Made by a program: the position numbers and the translations under genes
Shown: positions 13,140 to 27,690 of the stretch, piece after piece
Layout: every line of letters begins with the position of its first letter
How positions within the stretch are numbered: position 1 is the first letter of the stretch
NCBI RefSeq assembly: GCF_009730915.1
Contig: NC_052475.1
Location: 29,821,016 to 29,885,015 of the forward strand
Reading direction: 5' to 3'
DNA from: Dioscorea cayenensis subsp. rotundata
Taxonomy: Eukaryota; Streptophyta; Magnoliopsida; Dioscoreales; Dioscoreaceae
Length of the DNA stretch: 64,000 nt
Notes under the pieces: model-generated
Told to the model about the DNA's origin: nothing
Database searches by the model: none
The model's input: only the letters and a program-made list of their open reading frames with translations

Positions 13140-13320
13140 TATTAGTTAATTGGTAGCCGGTTCCCATTAGAACCCTTCACAAGTGGTGAGAGTTCGAATC
13201 ATGGGTGAGGGCACATTTCTGGGTGTGTAAGTAGCGGTTGTGTGCGGATGATTCTAGTACCCATGTGTGCGCGGGCTCTATCTCTACTTGATCCGTCGGG
13301 ATTTCTATCTTTTTTAGCAG
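13140..13320 (+). mobile_element. SINE-like element
   Basis: A polymerase III box B-like motif (gagttcgaatcatggg, near 13189-13204) follows a weaker box A-like motif (ttggtagccggttccc, near 13150). The body ends in a T-rich stretch. No coding potential. The ends and target duplication are not clear. Confidence 0.45.
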
Positions 13321-13682
13321 TTTAGCTGTTCATCTTGGCCAAGCTAAGCTCCACATAAAACAACAAGCAATAACCACAAGTAAGACATAATTAGGCAAAA
13401 GAAAACCACTCCAACTTCAAAGAATTAAAAATACATAGAGAATCAGACATCAGAGGAATAATAACCACCAATTATTCACAAGGGATCATGAGTCTTCGTA
13501 TCTTCCTCTTATGCTAAATATCCTAGTTAAACAAGGAGAATCACTTATTGTGCTGGTCTGAATTAATCTTTTTCAAGACTCACATAGCACACCACTCATT
13601 TAAGAACATTCTCTAGTGAGAAATCGCTATATATATATACACACACACACATTCGAAAGTGATGGTGTTAAGACTTAATCAA

Positions 13683-14010
13683 ATGGCTAAGGCTAAGTCT
13701 GTGAAGAAGCTGAAAGATGCAATACAAGCCTTGCAAAAAAGCATGTCATTCTCCCGGGGAGGTCAGTGGCACAGCCGGACGAATGCATGTCGGAGGATGG
13801 GATTGTGGTGGTGCCAAAGGATGTGAAGGAGGGGCACTTTGCCGTGTTGGCAGTGCATGGCGAGAGGCCACCGAAGAGGTACGTGGTATCTCACTGGTTT
13901 TCTTGCGGTTGCTTGAGATGGCCAGCGAGGAATTCGGGTTCAGCCAGGCTGGAGGTCTTGCTCTGTCTTGCAGGCCTTGTGAACTTGAGAGAATAATTAG
14001 TGATCTCTGA
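13683..14010 (+). pseudogene. SAUR-like auxin-response gene, frameshifted
   Basis: SAURs are small, usually intronless proteins of about 90-150 residues; many regulate plasma-membrane proton pumping during auxin-driven growth. From the ATG at 13683 the frame reads MAKAKSVKKLKDAIQALQKS, a typical SAUR N-terminus. The SAUR core then continues in a second frame from about 13766 (PDECMSEDGIVVVPKDVKEG, then HFAVLAVHGE and RYVV). The C-terminal part is in a third frame from about 13893 (FLRLLEMASEEFGFSQ, CRPCELERII, stop at 14008-14010). So there are at least two frameshifts, the second probably with a short deletion where relatives carry the YLxHPxF segment. A TATA-like run lies near 13630. The family call is firm from the motifs; loss of function is inferred. 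Confidence 0.8.
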
Positions 14011-14423
14011 GTGTGTTACTCCTAATGCTATAGCTGATGCTTGTGTTTATGTGCCTTACTTGTGTTTATGGTTTTCTAATTTTGATTAGTTATGAATAAA
14101 ATCTTATTCATTGTGTTGCTAATTTTCCAACAGGCAAAATCTTAATATAAACTTCCAAAATGTTGTTGTTGGCTTTTCTTTTTCAATTTTATTCAAACTA
14201 CTATTAAAATCTAGAACTTATTCTAAGGCGACAACTCAAATACTCTGCATTTCCTACTTATTTCTCATGTTATTATTATTATTTTTTTAAAAAAGTGGAT
14301 AAACCACATCATTTACTCTAGAAAAGAAAGAAGTACAATCACAAAAAGTCTAAACTACAGCATGTATCTCATGTTATTCTCCATGTTTTTCTTTATTAGG
14401 TTATTATTTATTCATTGAAAAAC

Positions 14424-14454
<31 letters not shown>

Positions 14455-14969
14455 ATATGTATCATTATTCATTGAAAAGATCAACATGGTTGCTCTGTCA
14501 CATTGACCATCCTTAACCTGATATCATATATATGTATATTGTATATAATATCTGTTAAAAGTCCACAAGGATATACATATAGCTCGCAGATAGTTGCATC
14601 TTAACCACCATGCTTGTTTATAGGTGGCAGTACAGAAAATTTCTGGCTTTCTCACGCCGCGTGAAATATATCAAGCAGGACTTTTCAATTCAAAGAACAC
14701 TTTAGCACAGTATTGTAGCATTCAGCACATATACTATAGAAATTGTGCTAAAATTGAGAATTTCAATATGTAATTAGCACAACTTTTGTACGGTTGTGTT
14801 GTTGCCTGTGTTATTCTTAAGACTTTTCTATCATTGTAGCATTGGTACTATAGTACAATGGAAATTTAGAACCTGTGATCAACACAGACTCAGCATGGTT
14901 ATTGTAGTAGCCATACTAAATTCTAATTTTCAGGATCTCTATTTATCCCCTTTTTGAGTACAAAAACAG
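14011..14969. other. intergenic, AT-rich
   Basis: No gene is seen. A reversed copy of a LINE/SINE-like 3' tail (aaaaaagtggataaaccaca) lies near 14288-14310, and a (TA)n run is at 14424-14450. Confidence 0.5.
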
Positions 14970-17900
14970 GATCTAAGACAAGATACTATCAAAGTTAATG
15001 AAACACACAAATAAGACACATTTAACGTGAAAAGCCCCTTCAATCTAGGGATGAAAAACCACGGGATCTTAAGGCCAGCTAAAACATATTCCCACTATGT
15101 CAACAAAGGAATAACAAGGTCTTCTTCTAGATTCAACTAGAGATATACAAGCTTAGTGACATCAACACATCAATAAAATGCTCTCAAGCTATAAATGTCA
15201 TCGACACATGCATGGATAACAAATGTCTTCAAGAAGTGATCAAAAAGAAGATCAAACCAGGTAGATTATGAGAGTCACTTGCAAGATTTCACCACCCAAA
15301 TTTTGGAAGAAATCCGGCACTAATTTGTCATCCGATCGTCTTGTTTTACTCAACTCCTAACCCTTTTTTCACTTCTTTCATCTTCTTGGTTTTTCACTTC
15401 ATGTGTTAGCCTCTTACACACCTCTCATATCTTCCATAGTAACTCCAAATGTTGACATTGTTTTTTATCCTGTGTTTTATGTGGGTGGGACCCTAACCCA
15501 TTTTCACTTCTTTTGTCTTATTGGTTTCTTACTTCATATGCTAGTCTCTCACACACCTCGTAAGTTTCCATAGTAACTCCAAATGTTGACATTGGTTTTT
15601 TTTTAATGGATTTTGTGGATGGGGACCACATTTATTAATAGGTTCTCCTAAATGGGGTTGACCTAACAATTATCCCTCTTAACACTATTTGGGGACTCAA
15701 CCAAGTCTGCTCTTTGGCTACATGCGTAAAGCTTCTCCCTAGGCAAAGTCTTCATCAATATATCTGAACCATTCTCGCTAGTATGTATTTCTCTAAGTAC
15801 AAATGCTCAGACTCCAAAATATCTCGAATCTAGTGATACCTAACATCAATGTGCTTGGACTTCAAGTGAAAACTTGAATTCTTGGAGAAATGGATGGCAC
15901 TTAGACTTATAAACAATGCATTTCTTTTGTTGCATACCCAAATCTTCAAAAAAGTTCTTCATCCGCAAAGTTTCTTTGTAACCCTGGATAAAGTAACATA
16001 CTTTTGTAGCTTTAATTGCTAAGAGATTGTTTCTCCTGCAAAAGTCATCATGGAACCTAATACAGACTTCCTGGAATCAATATCACCTGCCATGTCTAAA
16101 TCTGTGTACCTATGTAGGATAGGCTCACCACTGGCAAAACACAAACATACCCTAGAAATACCTTGTAGATATTTAAAGATCCACTTCATTGCTGCTCAGT
16201 TCTCCTTTCCAAAATTGGAGAGAAATTTACTCTCAACCCCAACTGCATTAGCTGTGCTTGGTCTTGCACACACCATGGCATATATTAAATTGTCAACTGC
16301 AGATGCATATGGAAGGTTGCTAATTTTTTCATTTTCTTTTTCACTTGTAGGACATTACATTGCTTTGAACTAAGCTTGAAGTTGCATGCAAGTGGGGAAC
16401 AATAGCCTTGGTCTTACTCTTGCTAAATCTTTTAAGCAATGTAGGTTTCTTGAGATAACCACAGCTTCCAATTCTTCTTGTCATGGGAGATCTTCATGCC
16501 AATTATTTGTTTTATTGTACCTAAGTCTTTTATGGCAAAAGGCTTGCTCAACTCTCTTCAAATCTTCATTCATCCTTGCATCATATCCTACAATAAGCAT
16601 GTCATCAACATGTGTAACGAGAAAAATGAAGTCATTTATGGAGTGTTTCTTTATAAATAGACATTGGTTAGATGCAGCCCTGGTGTACCCATAATTCATC
16701 ATAAATGATTTGAACTTTTTGTTCCATTGCCTTGGAGCTTGCTTAAGCTAATACAAGCTTCTTCAGTTTTACACACTAGAGCTTTTCTATCACTAAACAT
16801 GATGTACTCATTAAATCACTGTAACTATTAAAAGGACGGTGCTTCCTAATAGATCTTCTTAGCTAATCTCAACTGGCGGTAGTGGTAGTGGTTGTTTTGC
16901 TTCTTCAGCTGACTTTACATTATTAGCAGGACGGGTTTCATCATTAGCTGTATCATCACCATCTTCTTAGACTTCTCCCCTTTGATCAACATTCCTCACA
17001 GGAGAAGGGATATGATCAAAATTAATAAGAATTTCAGTAGAGGAACTGGATATTTAACCCTTGTCGTCATCATCATCAGCCAACTGGTTTTCAAGGAACA
17101 TTATATCTCTCCTCTTGATAATTTTTTTATTCATTGGATCCCATAATCTGTATCCAAACTTCTCATAACCATACCCCACCAAAATACATGGTGTTACCTT
17201 ATCATCAAGCTCAAACTTTTCATCCTTAGGAATATGAACAAAAGCCTTGTAGCCAAACAATCTGAGATGATCATAGGATACATCTTCCTAGTCCAAACTT
17301 TGTTTGGCACATCATCATTTAATGCTGCTGTTAGAGAAGATTAATTAGGTTAACTGATGCTTTCATAGCCTTCCCCCAAAATGGCGTAGGAAGCTTCACT
17401 TTTGACAGCATACATCTGATTCTTTCTTTAATTGTTCACTTCATTCTTTTTGCTATATCATTCAGCGGAGGTGTCTTAGTAGGTTCTTTCTTAAGCCTGA
17501 TTCCATAGAGTTTGCAATAATTCCCAACTGGCCTTATGTAGTCACCATCATTATCCGCTTTAGCTGTTTTCAGTTGTTTTCTAGTCTCCCCTTCATCCTT
17601 GCCATGGAATTCCTTAAAAGCATCTAGAACCTGAACTTTAGTTTTCAAAGCAGTAGCCTAGATCTTTCTTGAGTGGTCATCAATGAAGGCCACAAAAAAG
17701 AGTACTCCTCCAAGGGTTTTCTCTTACAAAGAACAGTGTGTATCAAATCAAGTATATTTGAAAAGCAACTCTGTGTGTTTTCCTAAGCAATGACTTTTCA
17801 TTGATGAGGCCAAGCCTTTTGTGCCATAGGTCAATGTTTGGACTCATTATTTGAACTATGTTTGACTCTCCTTTGTGAAGTTTAACTTGCAAGACAAAAT

Positions 17901-18480
17901 GTATTCGTCTTCATTCTTTTAGCAACCACTAGAGATCTTTCGTGAAATTCCATTTACTTTCACTAAACCAATCAGTGAAGCTCTCATCATCAAGAAGAGT
18001 TTTCTTGTGGGAATTAAATTTATGCGCATATCTAGAACATGCCTAAGATCTTTGAGTAGTAACTTGTACCCAAGATTAGTCTCCAACTAAATATTTCTAA
18101 TACCCACAATCTATGATGCATCATTGTTCCATCTTTACATTCCTAAAGTTGCATCTAGAGTAGGAAGTAAGTAACGCATCATGAGGAGTAACATGGAATG
18201 ATGCATCAGAATCTATCACCTAGTCACTCTTGTGGCTTACTAGACTAATGCGTTGTCATCACGGATAACACTGATATCACCTTTTGTAGTTACTATATTA
18301 GTTTCAATTTCATCTTTACTTTCTTGACTCTGTTTGTTCCCTAGAAATCTGCACTCTTTTTTTTTTCATGTGACCCACTCTATTATAGTGAAAACACTTG
18401 ATGTTTTTCATGCGCTTTGACATGTCTTTGACTTTATCTCTGTTGTCACTTCTTTATGGAAGTCTGCTTTCACTTTTATT
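14970..18480 (-). mobile_element. Ty1/copia LTR retrotransposon fossil, 5'-incomplete
   Basis: Reading on the minus strand, the parts come in Ty1/copia order. A gag zinc-knuckle-like segment lies near 18440-18370. Integrase and its downstream region follow (about 17650-17050, including GYKAFVHIPKDEKFELDD). Reverse transcriptase lies at about 16700-16480 (FIFLVTHVDDMLIVGYD, with the YVDD-type box as HVDD). A purine tract at 15682-15669 is followed by an LTR that starts TGTTAGGTCAACCCC at 15668 and runs down to about 14.97 kb. No matching LTR in the same orientation is seen at the other end, so the 5' end is missing. The element is broken in many places (more than ten by eye) and looks old. Confidence 0.75.
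15355..15640. repeat. tandem duplication inside the copia 3' LTR
   Basis: Two diverged copies of a segment of roughly 135 bases, each containing tccatagtaactccaaatg, lie side by side within the LTR of the minus-strand copia fossil. Confidence 0.65.
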
Positions 18481-18705
18481 ATTGGGCTAGCCCCATTTAG
18501 TGGGATCTATGAATAAGTGTGGGTCTCATCTATATAATTAAAAAAAAATAAAAAAAATAAAAAAGAAGCTATGCTAACATTTGGAGTTATTGTGGAAGTT
18601 GTGAGAGATGTGTCAGGGCTAGCATACAAAATGAGAAATCAAGACGAAGAAAGAGGTGAAAAATGGGTTAGGACTTGAGTACAGGAAGACGATGGAATGG
18701 CAAAT
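18481..18705 (+). repeat. inverted LTR fragment flanking the copia fossil
   Basis: The reverse complement of this stretch resembles the LTR region at 15330-15660: both have ctccaaatgtt, the neighbouring pyrimidine-rich segment, and a block ending near aaatggggtt or its variant. It is therefore a piece of a related LTR in opposite orientation, directly next to the gag end of the fossil. Old and partial. Confidence 0.55.
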
Positions 18706-19399
18706 CATGTGTTTTTAAAACCCACCTTTGACTTGGTCACCTTTTGAGTTAAACGTTACCATTCCTTTCATGTTCCTTGCATTTTGAGCCTTTGAATTGA
18801 ATGTAAGCATGAAAATTAATTTAAACATACATGAACAAAAAAAAAACACACAATTAATATTCTCTTCTCTTCAAAACAAAAGACTCAAGGGAGATTTTCA
18901 AACATTTCCCCAAAATAAATAAATAAATAATAAATAAAAAGAGTGAAAAAAATACCCATCAAGGAATTCAGCAATGAAGGCAACTATGATACTTTGGAAG
19001 GAACTCTTTGAATTTTTAAGCAAATACAAACATTCAACATGTTAATTGCATGTTTTCTTTGACACATAGCATTAATTTTGGACTTTATTATAATTGTGTC
19101 GGTGATTGATGAAAGTGCCTAAGAAATATAATATTACTATTTTGATTTTTGTGTTTAGAGTAATAAAGTTCTTGATTAGTGATTAGCATGTAAACAGCAT
19201 GGAAAGTACTTATAATCTAAATTTACCTTTAAGTTAATTAGTCATGAATAAAAGAAATTGTACACAAAAATTTATGAGTTACACCATTTTAATCATTGAT
19301 ATACTGCTAGTAAACAAAACTTATTAATGAAAATATTTTGATCGTTTAAAAAACCAATTGTTAAACACTGTATTTTAATAACTTATAATGAAAATATCA

Positions 19400-19591
19400 A
19401 AAGGCATGTGGCCTAACTAGTGGTATCTCGGGTCCCTTCATTTGAAAGAGATGCGAGTTTGATTCCCATTAATTGCGCTTCTTAGTTTCAAGAGGGTGAG
19501 GACACGTGGCAATTACTCCGTCCGGATACACTCCTGAGAGTTGCTTCTGACCATATCTCAAAAATAAATAAATAAATAAATAAATAAATAA
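19400..19591 (+). mobile_element. tRNA-derived SINE with target duplication
   Basis: Box A-like tggcctaactagtgg (near 19409-19423) and box B-like gcgagtttgattccc (near 19453-19467) are correctly ordered and spaced. The body ends in an (AAATA)n-type tail. It is bracketed by acttataatgaaaatatc (19381-19398) and acttataatggaaataatatc (from 19592), a target duplication with few changes. The matching place in segmental copy 2 lacks it, so it entered after the duplication. Confidence 0.8.
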
Positions 19592-21694
19592 ACTTATAAT
19601 GGAAATAATATCATACAGTAAAATATATTTCATTAACCAAAATAATCTAATCTCTGAAGGAAGTGGATGCCACCTAACATGAATGTGAAAGTTTATAATA
19701 ACATATTATTATTTTTTCATATATAAATATTTTTTTTAGCAATATTTATACTTTATATTTGAAATTTATTTTTAAAAACATAATAACCAAATAGTTGCGA
19801 TTATTAAACTTAACGGCTGGTTTAATTATATTTTATTTAAATAGAATTAAAAATTAATTCACAACTAGCCCACAATTTAAAATCTTTTTGCCTTGTCAAA
19901 AGTCGTCACCATTATAACTAACTTATTCATATATTTAACTTTTTATCAATGAATAATTAACTAACCAACTACAAGACTGTCTCTTTAATCTGCATATCTA
20001 TAAAATGAAGACAATATTATATATATATATATATATAATGACGGAGCATCCCACCAAAAACATGCACAAAACTTCACTCTCCTACAAACACATAATATCT
20101 CTCTCTTATTGCATGCTTTTCAACTTTCAATGTTTTTTTTATTAAGGTTGAGAAAACTTAAATCTATTCTTTATCATGACTTTGCATGGCCGTTATGATC
20201 ACTTACAAAGTAAACATGTAATAATGATAATTAAACAAATTAAACATTGGATGTATGCCTTAGGCGTTGAGAAAATTAAGTCAGATATATTATTCCTCAC
20301 TTCCCATGCATGTCCACTATGATCACACACACAAACACACAAAAGTATAAACATTTAATAAAGCTGAGAAAGCTAGAGAATTGTCTAACATTGATGAGAC
20401 GCCCACTTTATTATTTACTTTGTCAATCAGGATTCACAGCTTTACTTTTAGAATTATAATTAAGAGTTTTACATAATTGGCATGGAAAATAAAAATAGGG
20501 AGAACCATTGCACTATATATACAGTGTTTTCTAATTTTAACAGCTAGCGAGTGGGCTGGTGTGCGTTAAAAACCTCTTACCATTGCATTGTAAAGTACTA
20601 TTTATTTATCGACCAGTTGCTAAAACTAGATACTGTATATTGAGTCCTAGTATGGATCTGTGCCCTGTGAGAAATTATATTCTCCACCCCTTTAGGTTGC
20701 ATAGCAGAGGAATTTACTATCAGGAGGTTATTGTCTTTGATATATCATTTTGAGCACAAGTGATCGATCTTCATTATCACACGTATTAACATGTCCAATA
20801 TGATAAATTTTTAAAAGGTCATTAAACCAGCATAACTAATACACATTTATACCTATCAGTCTTTTGACACTTTCAAGTTGTGAGATTTATCACAAATGTG
20901 TAATAGTTATAAATAAATAAATATAGTAATACGTGATTTGAAAAATATATATTACAACAATGGCATAAATATAGTAATACGTGTTTGTGTTTGTGTTTGT
21001 TGTTTTTTTTCTACTCTTTTCTTAATGTATGTGATTTACCCACTTTCATTTTTAGGAAAAAAAAAATAATGACAATCTAAAATTAATTACATGAATGTCA
21101 TTCAACAACTTATAATACATTAAAAAGAAAAATAAACACATCACCGGAAAAAAAAAACAAAAATCCCAAAGCCACATTAATTGTTATTATTATGATTATT
21201 ATTATTTAATTCTATCTAGATGAACATTTATTTCAATTAGTTAATATGATTTATGCCTTCTTAAAAAATAAGATTGCTTTGCCACATTATTATTTTAGAT
21301 GAATATCTAACTTATTTTTAAGATATTAATCAATTAATAAAAATGATTAAAATCCGTCACATCCAATTAAATTCAACTAGCTAGGTCTTCATTTAATATC
21401 CTATCCTTCTCTCTAGTCCACTTTGTTTCTGAGATGACTTTTCCTTAATTCCTTTAAATATTAAAATAACATAATTCGCCCACCTTATGCATTAAAATAA
21501 AAGAAAAAGACAAACACGCAAGGGTTTAATATAAGCATGAGTAGCAATTATTATTTATCAACATGAGAAACTCAACTAGTACATCATCACTTAATTTGAG
21601 CTTCACAAGCACATCATATCATTCTGCGAAATTAAGGCATACAAATCATACTTCTGTTGATAATAATTAATCCAAAGACCAAGTCTGGAATAAA

Positions 21695-22937
<1,243 letters not shown>

Positions 22938-23014
22938 TCACTCCTTAATTCCTTTCTTCAAGTTTCTAACTGATAATTAGTTTAATTTGATGATCAACTT
23001 CATCCATCAATGCG

Positions 23015-23022
23015 CATTTATA
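23015..23022 (-). promoter_or_regulatory. TATA-like box of peroxidase copy 1
   Basis: On the minus strand this reads TATAAATG, about 80 bases upstream of the ATG at 22934. It lies next to an ACGT-containing motif (cacacgtct), which in copy 1 is pushed about eight bases further away by a small insertion. Confidence 0.6.
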
Positions 23023-23410
23023 ATTTTATAGACGTGTGGTGTAGGAGATTTTGCAAGTACACTCCCAGAAAAACATAGAATATTCTGAGGTATGTGTTTT
23101 ACTAGAGTTAATTGATTAATAATGGGTAAATTTTTTGATAAGGCATCAAACTATAATTTTTTCTATTTTGGATCCGAATTTTAATTTGAATTAAAATTGT
23201 TATCCAACTTTAATTTTATTTCACTATATGGTCACTTCATGAAATATGGTCTTTTTATAATTTAATATTAAAAATTTTTTGTCAACAAATGAGATGGAAT
23301 TGTTTTATTTTTTTAATATTCATAATAAATATATATAAAGAGGAAGTATATATAAGAGAAAATAAAAAATAATTCCGTGGAGTAATAGTAACTTTTGGGT
23401 TTTGTTTATG

Positions 23411-24936
23411 ATGGACGACATAATATTTATTTAATTTGATATATATATTAATTATGTATGATTGATGACGTTAAGTAATAATTAATCTAAAACTTATTGT
23501 TGTCATCATTATAATCGCCTACATCGTTTTCAACACAATGCTTAATTGCCTTTCAATCATGTTTAAGAATTTTTTTAAGAATATTTCGGCCAATGCTTTT
23601 AGTTTTAGAGAAATAATTAAACAGTAATTACAAATTGATATATAAGTTGGGAATTTTCAATTTTATTTTGATAAAATATAAATGAAGATGATCCTTCAGA
23701 TCTATAATCACAGCTATTTGGTCATTATATTTTTAAAAACAAAATTTTAAGTTTAAAATATAAATATTATCATTAACATTTTCATTACCAAAATTTTCTC
23801 ATTAAAAATAGAGCTCTTTAGTCAATAGCATCCCACCTCTATTTTTGAAACTTAATATTTTATAAACTTCTTACTTCTGCATGCATTGTTAGGTGATATC
23901 TACTAAAATTAGAGATTAAAATATTTTGATCAATAAATTTAGCATACTACCACCTAAATGAGAAATTAGAATATTTTGACCAATAAAAAATTGTTTATAA
24001 TTATTTATCATTTTCATTAAGATGTTACTTACTAATATATTTTACTGTAAAATATTGGTCTAATTATTCTCACTGATAACTTTATTTTTAATACCAAATA
24101 GTCTAATAATTAATGATTAAAATATAACAAGTAATACATTTTAGTGTACCATTTCTTTTGCTCATGACTAATTATTCTTAGATAAATTTAGATTACATGC
24201 TTTCCATATTATTATTCACATATTAATTAAAGGCACTAATCACGGAACTCAAAACCCTAAACACAATTCATTAAAATGGCATCATGTCTTCATGCACTTC
24301 AATCAATCACCGACATAATTATAATGACATCTAAAATGAATACAATGTATGCGAAATAGAAAATGTGCAACATGTTGAATGTTTGTATTTGCTAAAATAA
24401 TTTAAAGAGTCCTTTCAGAGGAATATAACTGCCTCCATTTGTAATTGATGAGTTTAGAATGTTCTATTATTTTATATCATTTTTCTACCCATTACATATA
24501 TATTACAGTTATATATTGGAATTCGATGTTTAATATAGTGTGTTTTGCATTTTCAAGCTTTAGACAACACTTAACGACGAGAGAGAGCAAAAAAAAAAAA
24601 GTATTCTAAATCCTAAAGGAAGAAGATGTAAATTTCTCGACATCAATTGAATAAGGACAAGGCAGATAGGATGGCTTATGGGCAGCTTACGACTTAACTT
24701 TACTGCCGTAAACCTCTTCCAGAGAAATTTGTGGGTATACTTACGCCCACAAAGAGGAGTATAAAGCCAAATCAGAAGACTTTATAGGCATGACATATGC
24801 CCGTAAAGGGTGACCGTGAAGACCATCTAGAGGAGTTTACGAGCAAAGCTTAGACGTAGGCAAGTTGTGTTGAACTAGGTGACCAATTTATATGTCTCTT
24901 TTCTCTTGCTAGTTTGATTTTACATTGAGTGTGTGT
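23411..24936. repeat. AT-rich spacer with inverted unit and partial LTR-like copy
   Basis: No gene is seen. The stretch 23880-24450 is an inverted, diverged copy of the unit at about 18.96-19.34 kb: for example, caatcaccgacataattata is the reverse complement of a segment near 19090. From about 24500 to 24870 there is a partial, diverged copy of the LTR-like repeat that begins in full at 24937. Confidence 0.6.
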
Positions 24937-26657
24937 TGATAAGTGTACAACGTTCGTCTATTTCATATCAATTTGTATACTCAATTGGCATGTATTAGAA
25001 CCATATTGTGAAATTTGATGCTAAATATAGTGTTTTGTGCATTAACAGGCCGCTTTATGACAATGCTTAAAGACGAGAGATAGCCAAAAGAAGCATTTCA
25101 GATTTTAAATGATGAAGTTGGAGCTCTCTCAACATCATTAGAACATGGACAAGGCAAACTTGGTGGCTTACAGGCGCCTTACGGTCGTCCGTAAGTCAAT
25201 TCTAGAAGACCTTGCTGGCATGTTTATGGCCGTAAGGGGATTCAGAGCCAATTCAGAGGACTTTACGGGCAAAGGGCTACGCTTGTAAGGATCATCCAGA
25301 GAAGCTTACGATCACAGGATACGCCCGTAAGGACGGTCACAATGAGCAAAACAGTGAAGATTACGGTCCAACGCTTACGGCTGTAAGCTGAACCGCAACA
25401 TAAACAGAAGACTTTACAGACAGTGTTTAGGCAGTGTGTCGTCCCGTAAAGCTCGCAACCATCTTCTCCAACTACCTTAATACCTAGCCTTTACGCCCGT
25501 AAGCAACCTGTAAGCAGTCGGATATATATAGAACTTATAAGGATTTTTAGTCCATTCTTCTATGATTTAGAGGCGATTCTTAGAGGTGAGGTTGAGGAAG
25601 ATAAAGGGCGAATCTCTAGCACCTGGGGAGCAATTTCATAGGGGATTCAGCTCCACATTCAAGGGGATTGAAGATCGTAGTTGTCAAACTCATCTTGGTG
25701 GCGTGTGGAAGCTTACCTAGGGCTTCTCTGGCGATTCTTCATTGACGTGATTGAGAAGGGGGTTTTCATGGCTCTTATGTTTTCCTCCATTATTTGTGTC
25801 TTGAATGTTTGCTCTCTATTAATGGAGGGCTAATTCGTAGATGTTTGAGCATAGTTGAACTCTAGAGTTTATATTTTTGACTTTGGTTGTTAAATCTTTG
25901 ATGCTTTAGTTGATTTCTTATTTGCAATCAAATCTATTTTAAGTCTGATTGTGTCAGTGAATGCTTGATTGCTAATGAGACGAAAGCTTAGCAACCATAC
26001 TTGGTATTTCTACGTGATGAGAAAAAATTCCCACCTAGCATAGATTTACCACAATTCGAGATGATAGTGGGTACACCTCTAGTTAGGGTATCTAGGAGAC
26101 TTTGTTTCGCATAATCCTTCCGAATAGATTGATGATAATTTATGTGCTCTTTGCAATCATGTAGAGCGGATTTTAGGAGAAATCACATTTCTGCTCTGTG
26201 TTCGGATTAGGGGTAATCTTTCTCTTAATAGAGAGATTATCTAAGAGAAAGATTATCTACTTAAGAGATTATCATTAGCCCACAATAAAATTTCATAAAG
26301 TGTTAATGTGATTGTGTGGATGTCTGTTTCAGCTTTATACTTATTCAGTTACACTTCACTTGAGAAATCAAGGTTTTGTATATTTTCGGAAACCTTTCGG
26401 TTCAAATAAGATTGCATGTTTAGATAACCATTGTCCTATATCTCATAATCCTAGAGAGATGATATACCCTGACATTGTTTTTTTCCTTGATTTCTCTCCT
26501 ATTACCTCCCGTATTTTCTTATGTTCTTTTGTTTTTACTCACACACACATCACTCAATTGTTTAGGTTATTTTTCGGGTCTAGAGTGATTACTAGTATTC
26601 ATCTCTTTCTCTATGGACCGACACTCTACTTTACGCACACTTTATTACACGATCAGC
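24937..26657 (+). mobile_element. LTR-like repeat copy A (possible solo LTR)
   Basis: The stretch starts TGATAAGTGTACAA and a related, inverted copy lies at 30813-32488. It has no reading frames of note and no flanking pol genes, which fits a solo LTR of a long-LTR family, perhaps Ty3-like (a guess). Positions 25160-25520 are packed with CTTACGGGC / GCCCGTAAG-type half-sites in both orientations. The right end (near cacgatca) is set only by where similarity to copy B fades. It looks old and non-coding. Confidence 0.55.
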
Positions 26658-27104
26658 ATGTACGCTTACATTCCTATTATATGTGCTTACATAGCATGAG
26701 AGATTGAGTAAAAATCACTACACTACTACTCCTCCAAAACAAACAATATGAAATGCAATGAGATAGTATAGTAGTAGTAGTTATAGTTAGATTGCTAGTA
26801 TGAGAAAAGACTTCACACAAAAAAAATCTCATATGAGTTCCCATATGAGATACTAATAGTAGTTGTAGTTCTAGAACAAATAATATTTCAATATACCAGT
26901 AAAGAAATTAACAAACGATCAAGTTATAGATGCTTTAATTAGGTAAAGCAAAACACAATTTTATAAGTTACCCACACTTTACAATGTACTCATATTTTTC
27001 TAATATTTCAAACATCATCTGAAAGAAAAATATGATATGGTTAGATTATATGTGAAACACCAAAATTTTAAATATTGAATACGAATATATTGAGAACAAT
27101 AAAT
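26658..27104. other. spacer without recognised features
   Basis: AT-rich sequence between the LTR-like repeat and the peroxidase relic. I see no gene or clear element. Confidence 0.4.
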
Positions 27105-27360
27105 ATACCAAACCATCTCCCCCTGATAATACTTTCCAACTATTACCATCACTCTCTTCAAATGAAATAATTTTTATATGTATATATATATATTTATATC
27201 AATATTTATGTAATTAAATAATTTACAATTATTAAAAACTACATAAAACCAAAACAACAAGAAATATGGCTGCTATGGTATATATAAGTGTATCCCCAAA
27301 AGACACTATTCCATCACACTTATTCTAAAATTCGGTTTTTATTGTGCCAACAACACTAAA
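27105..27360 (-). pseudogene. class III peroxidase relic
   Basis: On the minus strand, 27350-27235 aligns with the second half of peroxidase exon 2 (the end around [15 protein letters not shown], heavily changed). After about 70 bases, 27165-27115 aligns with the start of exon 3 ([10 protein letters not shown]-like). No exon 1 or exon 4 is seen next to it. This is a third, much older or more decayed member of the peroxidase cluster, just left of segmental copy 2. Confidence 0.65.
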
Positions 27361-27690
27361 TAAAGACAAATATATCGTACAAACAGAATATTAACATAGT
27401 TAATTATATTAACAAACAATATAATATATATGTTTATATGAATGGATGTAATTCTTGAGTCTGATGGTTCTTGATCTTCCAAATTGATGGGCAAGAATTT
27501 CCTAGGAGGTTGTCATGTGTTTTTAAAACCCACCTTTGACTTGGTCACCTTTTGAGTTATAAACGTTACCATTCCTCTCATGTTCCTTGCATTTTGAGTC
27601 AAGGAATTCAGCAAATGAAGGCAACTATGATCCTTTGGAAGGAATTCTTTGAATTTTTAAGCAAATGCAAACATTCAACATGTTAATTGC

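Noticed and set aside
26750-26880. Short inverted motif ctcatatgag ... catatgag as a regulatory hairpin
   Set aside because: Short, AT-rich and without context; likely chance.
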